A stretch of DNA of 64,000 nt from Zygotorulaspora mrakii (taxonomy: Eukaryota; Ascomycota; Saccharomycetes; Saccharomycetales; Saccharomycetaceae): assembly GCF_013402915.1 (NCBI RefSeq), contig NC_050723.1, positions 1,116,001 through 1,180,000 on the forward strand, read 5' to 3'. The position numbers and the translations under genes were made by a program. Numbering within the stretch: the first letter of the stretch is position 1; each line of letters begins with the position of its first letter. The notes beneath the pieces are model-generated. The model was not told where the DNA came from, ran no database searches, and saw only the letters and a program-made list of their open reading frames with translations. Below, one piece after another: positions 58,101 through 64,000 of this stretch.

Positions 58101-59702
58101 ATGCCAGGACAGGGAGATATGGTATCGATCAAGAAGGAGGAATCTGCGAGCGTTATAGCAAATGGAGCAGGGTCTGTAAATGTGCAGTCGAGTTCGAACT
58201 CCAATGGAGCTGCAGAGGACTCAACGGCAGAGAACAGCGAGAGCTACCATGAAAGCAACGACGTCCCAGATGGCAATGGGAGCGCCCACGGCAATGGGAA
58301 TGGTTATGTGAACGGGCACGCGAATGGAAGCGGCAGCGACAGTGCGCGTGTATCCAGCATTGGATCCGGACAAGTGCTTCCAGAACAGCCCGACTTGAAG
58401 ATCATCCGCCGTGAGATCAACGGATTTGTCGGTTTTGCCAACTTGCCGAAGCAATGGCACAGAAAGTCTATTCGCAGGGGTTTCAGCTTGAATCTGCTTT
58501 GTGTCAGTCAAAGGGGTCTCGGCAAAAGTACATTGATAAACACGCTGTTCAACAGGAACCTGGACGACGGCAGCAAAAACAAGGTGGAGCAGAAATTGGA
58601 AGGGCTGAAAATTGAAGGTAGCTCTGAAACGGAAGCTAGCAGGGATGACGAAGAGGCGCAAACAGCTCAGGAATCGGAAAATGTCCGCTCTTCTGTCAAG
58701 ATCAAAACTCTCTCAACAACAATCGAAGAAAATGGCGTTTCGTTGAAACTGTCTGTCGTGGATACTCCAGGATTCGGTGATGCGATTGATAATTCCGACT
58801 CGTGGAGACCTATCGTTGATGAGGTAAACTACAGATTCGATCAGTATTTGGACGCAGAAAACAAAATCAATAGATCTTCGGAGGACGATAACAGAATTCA
58901 TGCATGCTTGTATTTTATTGAACCAACAGCACATTATTTGAAACCTTTAGACTTGGGATTCTGCAAACAGATTCATGAAAAGTGTAATTTGATTCCTGTT
59001 ATTGCTAAGTCAGATATTTTAACGGAGGAAGAGATTGCAGTTTTCAAGAGACGAATTAGGAAACAATTGGAAGATGAAAACGTCGTTCTGTTCGAACCAC
59101 CACAATATGCGTTGGATGACCAAGAAACGATCCATGCTTCAAAATCGCTATATGAAAAGATTCCATTTGCTGTTGTAGGTTCAACCGATAAAGTTGAAAA
59201 TTCTAAAGGTAGTTTAGTTCGCGGGCGTTCGTATCCATGGGGTATCATAGAAGTCGATAATGCGAGTCATTGTGATTTTGTCTATTTGCGCGATCTATTG
59301 ATAAGTCAATACTTGGAAGAATTACGTGAGAGAACAAATAGCGTTCTTTATGAAAAGTATAGGTCTGAAAAATTAACAAAGTTGGGAATCAAGCAGGACA
59401 ACGCAGTCTTCAAAGAATTTGACCCAGAAACAAAACAAAAGGAGGAGAAACAATTACATGAAGCTAAATTAGCTAAACTTGAAGCCGAAATGAAGAGTGT
59501 TTTCCACCAGAAAGTTTCTGAAAAGGAGAAAAAATTACAAAAATCCGAAGCTGAATTGTTTGCCAGACATAAAGAAATGAAGGAAAAGTTAAATAAACAA
59601 TTGAAGGCTCTTGAGGAAAAGAAGCATCAATTGGAGCATTCGTTAAATACCCCGATACCTCAATCTCCAGCGCAGCCAAAGAAAAAAGGGTTCCTGCGCT
59701 GA
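58101..59702 (+). CDS. CDC3: Septin Cdc3
   Basis: A 533-residue protein (520 in S. cerevisiae). A Ser/Asn/Gly-rich N-terminal extension (about 1-95) and a polybasic region (HRKSIRRGF) lead into the septin GTPase domain. Visible motifs are G1 SQRGLGKST (about 137-145), G3 DTPGFGD (about 220) and G4 AKSD (about 301), then the septin unique element and a long C-terminal coiled coil (about 445-515). The C-terminus ends KKKGFLR exactly as in S. cerevisiae. Septins form the bud-neck filament ring. The first glycine of the GxxxxGKS P-loop is Ser, unusual for a nucleotide-binding septin. Confidence 0.96.
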   Translation: MPGQGDMVSIKKEESASVIANGAGSVNVQSSSNSNGAAEDSTAENSESYHESNDVPDGNGSAHGNGNGYVNGHANGSGSDSARVSSIGSGQVLPEQPDLKIIRREINGFVGFANLPKQWHRKSIRRGFSLNLLCVSQRGLGKSTLINTLFNRNLDDGSKNKVEQKLEGLKIEGSSETEASRDDEEAQTAQESENVRSSVKIKTLSTTIEENGVSLKLSVVDTPGFGDAIDNSDSWRPIVDEVNYRFDQYLDAENKINRSSEDDNRIHACLYFIEPTAHYLKPLDLGFCKQIHEKCNLIPVIAKSDILTEEEIAVFKRRIRKQLEDENVVLFEPPQYALDDQETIHASKSLYEKIPFAVVGSTDKVENSKGSLVRGRSYPWGIIEVDNASHCDFVYLRDLLISQYLEELRERTNSVLYEKYRSEKLTKLGIKQDNAVFKEFDPETKQKEEKQLHEAKLAKLEAEMKSVFHQKVSEKEKKLQKSEAELFARHKEMKEKLNKQLKALEEKKHQLEHSLNTPIPQSPAQPKKKGFLR

Positions 59703-60005
59703 TCCTCTTACCTAAATTTTTAATCGTATATCTTAGTTAGATCATATGAAATACATCTCTGTGCATTCATATACCAGAACGATGACATTGCAGGTTGAAC
59801 GCATCCGGCACTAATTACGCTTGCTGCGGCCATCTTATTTTCTTTTTCACAAGGGAAGCTTAGTTTTTCGACAAGCCGTATTTACAGCAATAAGGTCTCA
59901 AACATTTATAAGATGAGCACGGGACGACAGAAAAAGCAAATGTCAATACCCAATATCGCAGTAATACAAGATTTCAAACAATAAATTCAAGAAGTCATTT
60001 GTTCA
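59703..60005. other. Intergenic, CDC3 to P-type ATPase
   Basis: About 300 bp, AT-rich; nothing beyond a probable promoter seen. Confidence 0.4.
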
Positions 60006-63000
60006 ATGAATGCACTCAAGATAGAAATTGGCAATATTCATTGCAAGCAGTGCGAATCGTTCATAAAAGATATACTTTCGAACTTTTTCACTTTTCGAGC
60101 TTATCTCAATGATGAGACAGACTTTTCAATAGGCAACGAAATCAAGCATGATTTATCACCAGGGACGAAAGGAATCCTAAATGATGACTCGTTAATGATA
60201 CTTCGACCCTTTATGAAATTGAAGGCTCCTAATCAGCCTCATAAAATTGAAGCTACAGGCTTCATTGCAGACCTAGATGCAGGCCTTATTACTGTGACCT
60301 ATGATTCCGAAAGAGAAACAACAGACGTTTCTTCTTTGCTGCGCAAGGTGAAAGATGCACTCGAAAATTCAGGGTTTGACGTTGAAGATGCCTACTTCGT
60401 AACAGATGTAGAAAGTGCCAAATCCAGTTACACATCCGGTGATAGCTCCCACCTCCATGAGGAGAGCAGGGATTTATTCCAGTGGCTTCGCACTACTTTT
60501 TTCAGTGGGAAAGTTCAGCGAAAAAGATATCGTGCTCATCTTAGTCACTGCCAGTATTGTCAGAATGACAAGTCTGTGGACCAAACGACGGATTCTAACG
60601 ATGCCTCTAAAAAGGCTCAAAATGACAACACTATCTATCAAAGCACCATTGCAATCAGTGGTATGACATGTGCGAGTTGTTCTCAAACTGTGGAAGCGAC
60701 AATTAGACAGCATCTACACGAACATGAGAGTGTACACGTTGATTTGCTGAACAATGTAGCCAAAGTGACGACAACGAATAAACAAAGCGTTCAAAAAATC
60801 ATCTCATCAGTACGCGACTCCGGATATGATGCAAGGTTGATTGACATATTACCCATCACGACAGAATCAAGATTTAAGATCACAGCTGCTATTGGAGGTA
60901 TCACCTGTGCTGCATGTGCTTCAACAATCAGTAGTGTTACGAAAGAATTGGACTTCGTGGAAGACGTTGCCATTAACGTCGTATCTAAAGTTGGTATCTT
61001 CATTTTAGATTCTGAAAAAGCCGAACGAGTGGAAGATTTGAAGGAAGCCATAGAGGATGCTGGTTATGACTTTGAAATAATTGGGAAAATAAAAAGAATT
61101 AGTCATGCATCAGCCAAAAGATCTCATAGAACAGTGACTCTGCGCATTGATGGAATGTTTTGCAACCATTGCCCAGAGAGGATCAAAAAAGTACTGAAAA
61201 GATTCGGGGGACTTATCATCAATTCCGATATTACTTTGAAACATCCCTATGTCAAGTTCAGTTACGTACCTAACGTAGAAACGGGTGTTACAATAAGAGG
61301 GATCATCGACTCAATTTTGAAGGATGTAGCCGATAACTCTGACAATAATTTTAGGATAACCATCGTTAAAGAACTGTCGCTCGAGGAGCATTTGAAAAAA
61401 ATGGCCAAGAAAAGTACCCGCGAAATTTTGATCAGGCTAACGATCACAACAATTTTCGCAATTCCCACTTTTATATTTGGAGTGGTGGGCATGGCACTTT
61501 TAAAGCCCGAAAATAAATTCAGGATGTGGTTAATGATGCCTTTATGGCATGGAAACGCTTCTAGAGTAGTATGGATATTGCTAATTTTGAGTACACCAGT
61601 GTATTTTTTCATGGCAGATATTTTCCATAGAAAGGCAATTAAAGAAATTAAAACCCTATGGATTCAGAAAAATAATTGGAGAAGACGTCTTTTCAAGTTC
61701 GGGAGCATGAGTTTACTTATGTCACTAGGGACAACCGTAGCCTATTTTGCCAGTATTGCTTTATTAGCTCTTAGCGCAACCCAGCCTTATACCGGTCACA
61801 GAGAGACTACATCATATTTTGATTCCGTGGTTTTTCTAACTTTTTTCTTATTGATTGGTAGATTGCTTGAGAGTATTTCTAAAAGTAAGACAGCAGCAGC
61901 CATCAATAATCTTGGGTCAATGAAGCAACACTACGCCAGGCTTATCGAGAAGATAGACGGCCAAACTGTTGAGAAGACTATTGATGTACAGTACATAGAA
62001 GCTGGCGACTATATCAAAGTCAGTCCTGGAGAATCACCTCCATCAGACTGTATCATAATCGAAGGTAACGCTCAATTCGACGAAAGTGCTTTAACCGGGG
62101 AGTCCATCCCTGTTGAACATAAGCCTGGTGAACAAATATTTGCTGGAACCGTTAATGTGGGAAGAAGTAGCGTATTGGGAAAGTTGGTCGCAGTTGAGGG
62201 TGACTCTTTGCTAGACCAAATTGTGAACACAGTGCGCGATGGGCAGCTAAAAAGAGCTCCTGTTGAAAAGCTAGCAGATGCTCTAACTGGATATTTTGTT
62301 CCTATAATTGTTCTACTCGCAGTAGCAACTTGGACGATATGGCTGGGGTTGGGCTATGGAGGAAAGCTTCCCGAAAGCTACTTAGATGTGGATGTTGGCG
62401 GATGGGCAGTTTGGTCCCTCGAATTCGCAATATCGGTCTTTGTTGTGGCTTGCCCATGCGGCATTGGTCTTGCCGCTCCCACTGCAATATTTGTAGGTGC
62501 TGGTCTTGCTGCAAAATATGGCATTCTGGCTAAGGGAGGGGGTGCCGCTTTCCAAGATGGTTCGAACGTTTCCGTTGTTTGTTTTGATAAAACTGGAACC
62601 TTGACTAAAGGGGGCGCTCCTCAAGTGGCGCATTTTGCTATCCATAATAACCCAAGAGTCAGATCGATTACTCCACAACTAACTCGTGATTTAGAGGCAA
62701 ATTCTAAGCATCCACTTGCTATAGGAGTAAGAAATTTTATCAATGAGTACTTTGGTGGTGCATTATCCACCAACAAAGTACCAGTCACGGAAGAAGTTCC
62801 TGGGCTAGGTATTACGGGTGAAATTGTCTGCTCCCCTGAAGAGTATGGAAAAAGTATTTGGGATGAATTGAAAGCAGCAAAAGTCATACTTGGAAATGAG
62901 AGGTTTATGGCTCAAAACAAAGTTCATATGACAACTCATCAATTGCAACTTCTCGACGAGTGGAAGACCGAAGGAAATAGTGTGGTTATTGTAGCTTTGC

Positions 63001-63701
63001 AATGCCCAGCATTATTCCAGAATTCTAATTTCTTCCCGATTCTTCTCCTTGGTGCCAAAGATGAAGTTAGAGAAGAGGCAAAAGGTGTGATAAAGAGCCT
63101 TCAGGAAGAAGGAATCGAGTGCTGGATGATATCAGGCGATAACGAAAAAACTGCTAGATCTATTGCCAACGAATTAGGGATTGATCAGGTGGTTGCTGAG
63201 GTATTGCCTGCTGAAAAAGCTGAAAAGGTTCAATGGATACAAACCACATACAAAAAGAATGGGAAGCCTGCTGTTGTGGCAATGGTCGGAGATGGTATTA
63301 ACGACGCACCTGCAATGTCCAAAGCTGATGTTGGAATTGCTCTGGCTTCTGGCTCTGATTTAGCAGTGATATCATGTGATTTTGTTTTGTTATCCTCGGT
63401 ACACACACTCAGTTCGTTACTCACATTATTCCAGCTGTCGCGCAAGGTGTTTGGACGAGTCAAATTCAATTTCGGTTGGGCATTGATATACAATTTGGTT
63501 GCAGTGCCAATAGCTGCTGGTGTTATTTATCCTTATAAACATTCGCGACTGTCTCCTGTGTGGGCCAGTGCAGCAATGGCCTTGTCCTCTATCTCCGTTA
63601 TTATCAGTAGTTTAGCTCTGCGCCTCTTCAGACCAAGTAAAGTGTCACTAACTAATCAAGTGCAAAAAATGCAGACTGCTATTGAACATACTTTCAGATA
63701 A
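60006..63701 (+). CDS. CRP1: CRP1/CrpA-type copper-exporting P1B ATPase
   Basis: A 1231-residue protein. Four GxxCxxC metal-binding sites: GNIHCKQC (about 9), GMTCASC (about 218), GITCAAC (about 298) and GMFCNHC (about 383). Then a P-type ATPase core: TGES (about 697), CPC in the sixth membrane segment followed by GIGLAAPTA (about 817), DKTGTLT (phosphorylated Asp about 861), SKHP, and GDGINDAP (about 1095). YN in TM7 and MALSS in TM8 complete the P1B-1 (Cu+) signature. The CPCGIGLAAPTA form and long Cys-rich N-terminus match Candida CRP1 and Aspergillus CrpA, plasma-membrane copper-resistance pumps, as opposed to S. cerevisiae Ccc2 (CPCALGLATP) or Pca1. The symbol is by family; orthology is inferred. 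Confidence 0.88.
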   Translation: MNALKIEIGNIHCKQCESFIKDILSNFFTFRAYLNDETDFSIGNEIKHDLSPGTKGILNDDSLMILRPFMKLKAPNQPHKIEATGFIADLDAGLITVTYDSERETTDVSSLLRKVKDALENSGFDVEDAYFVTDVESAKSSYTSGDSSHLHEESRDLFQWLRTTFFSGKVQRKRYRAHLSHCQYCQNDKSVDQTTDSNDASKKAQNDNTIYQSTIAISGMTCASCSQTVEATIRQHLHEHESVHVDLLNNVAKVTTTNKQSVQKIISSVRDSGYDARLIDILPITTESRFKITAAIGGITCAACASTISSVTKELDFVEDVAINVVSKVGIFILDSEKAERVEDLKEAIEDAGYDFEIIGKIKRISHASAKRSHRTVTLRIDGMFCNHCPERIKKVLKRFGGLIINSDITLKHPYVKFSYVPNVETGVTIRGIIDSILKDVADNSDNNFRITIVKELSLEEHLKKMAKKSTREILIRLTITTIFAIPTFIFGVVGMALLKPENKFRMWLMMPLWHGNASRVVWILLILSTPVYFFMADIFHRKAIKEIKTLWIQKNNWRRRLFKFGSMSLLMSLGTTVAYFASIALLALSATQPYTGHRETTSYFDSVVFLTFFLLIGRLLESISKSKTAAAINNLGSMKQHYARLIEKIDGQTVEKTIDVQYIEAGDYIKVSPGESPPSDCIIIEGNAQFDESALTGESIPVEHKPGEQIFAGTVNVGRSSVLGKLVAVEGDSLLDQIVNTVRDGQLKRAPVEKLADALTGYFVPIIVLLAVATWTIWLGLGYGGKLPESYLDVDVGGWAVWSLEFAISVFVVACPCGIGLAAPTAIFVGAGLAAKYGILAKGGGAAFQDGSNVSVVCFDKTGTLTKGGAPQVAHFAIHNNPRVRSITPQLTRDLEANSKHPLAIGVRNFINEYFGGALSTNKVPVTEEVPGLGITGEIVCSPEEYGKSIWDELKAAKVILGNERFMAQNKVHMTTHQLQLLDEWKTEGNSVVIVALQCPALFQNSNFFPILLLGAKDEVREEAKGVIKSLQEEGIECWMISGDNEKTARSIANELGIDQVVAEVLPAEKAEKVQWIQTTYKKNGKPAVVAMVGDGINDAPAMSKADVGIALASGSDLAVISCDFVLLSSVHTLSSLLTLFQLSRKVFGRVKFNFGWALIYNLVAVPIAAGVIYPYKHSRLSPVWASAAMALSSISVIISSLALRLFRPSKVSLTNQVQKMQTAIEHTFR

Positions 63702-64000
63702 ACGATCGCATACATGCCTTGTGTGCTCCTTTATATCTCTAAATCAGTTTCGCCAGTCAATCAACTTAAAAGCAGTACTGTGTCAAGGCTTGTTTTATAA
63801 GTTTTGAGTAATTTTGACGCCTTTAATAAAACAATTTAGGTACTAATTATACATCATTCAGTAACCGGAGCTCTTCTGCCATTCATTAAAGAAAGTTAAG
63901 TGGGAACCGAAAGAAAGGAGCGATCCTTTTTTTCAATTCACCAACATCTATCTATCACTTGTTATTAGGTTGAGTGCGTTTCTTGTGCAGTGTCCTTTAC
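63702..64000. other. Intergenic end of window
   Basis: AT-rich 3' flank of the ATPase gene. No feature seen before the window ends. Confidence 0.4.

Overview
This window is nuclear DNA from a budding yeast of the family Saccharomycetaceae. The genes are compact and, apart from one tRNA, intronless. Nearly all have clear one-to-one counterparts in Saccharomyces cerevisiae. Gene order points to a lineage that did not go through the whole-genome duplication: genes that S. cerevisiae splits between chromosomes XVI (YPL177-183) and VII (YGL094-096) are interleaved here as one block, and genes split between XII (YLL022-033) and VIII (YHL023-025) are interleaved as a second block. Zygosaccharomyces, Torulaspora, Lachancea and Kluyveromyces are plausible genera; I cannot choose between them by eye.

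Layout. 1-5.3 kb: an arrestin-like adaptor, the CUP9/TOS8 homeodomain repressor and cap-binding subunit CBC2. 5.5-21.7 kb: tRNA-Glu, PPQ1 phosphatase, CTI6, VPS45, TCO89, PAN2, RTT10 and RTC6 (block 1). 21.9-57.0 kb: IRC19, a YLL032C-like KH protein, SNF6, GPI13, FRA1, TPO1, ISA1, HSP104, RIM4, NPR3, a gene-poor 4-kb stretch with tRNA-His and tRNA-Pro flanking a large LTR-like palindrome, then SSA2, POM33 and HIF1 (block 2). 58-63.7 kb: septin CDC3 and a CRP1/CrpA-type copper-exporting P-type ATPase that S. cerevisiae lacks; this junction breaks the S. cerevisiae order.

Functional themes: TORC1 signalling (TCO89 as a subunit, NPR3 as an upstream inhibitor), heat-shock disaggregation (HSP104 with SSA2, both with heat-shock elements), iron-sulfur biology (FRA1 and ISA1, two genes apart), mRNA cap and tail metabolism (CBC2, PAN2), chromatin (CTI6, SNF6, HIF1) and drug or metal efflux (TPO1, CRP1-type ATPase). 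Promoter motifs consistent with these roles are visible: Pdr1/3 sites before TPO1, heat-shock elements before HSP104 and SSA2, and RRPE plus PAC before RTT10. Several starts were moved from upstream TTG or GTG codons to the first ATG that fits the family.

I found no convincing new multi-gene system. The most unusual structures are the 628-bp interrupted palindrome between two tRNA genes, an array of eleven 10-bp units directly after HSP104, and several lineage-specific protein tracts (Gly-His in CBC2, Asp/His in RIM4). Comparisons with S. cerevisiae proteins rest on memory, not on alignments.
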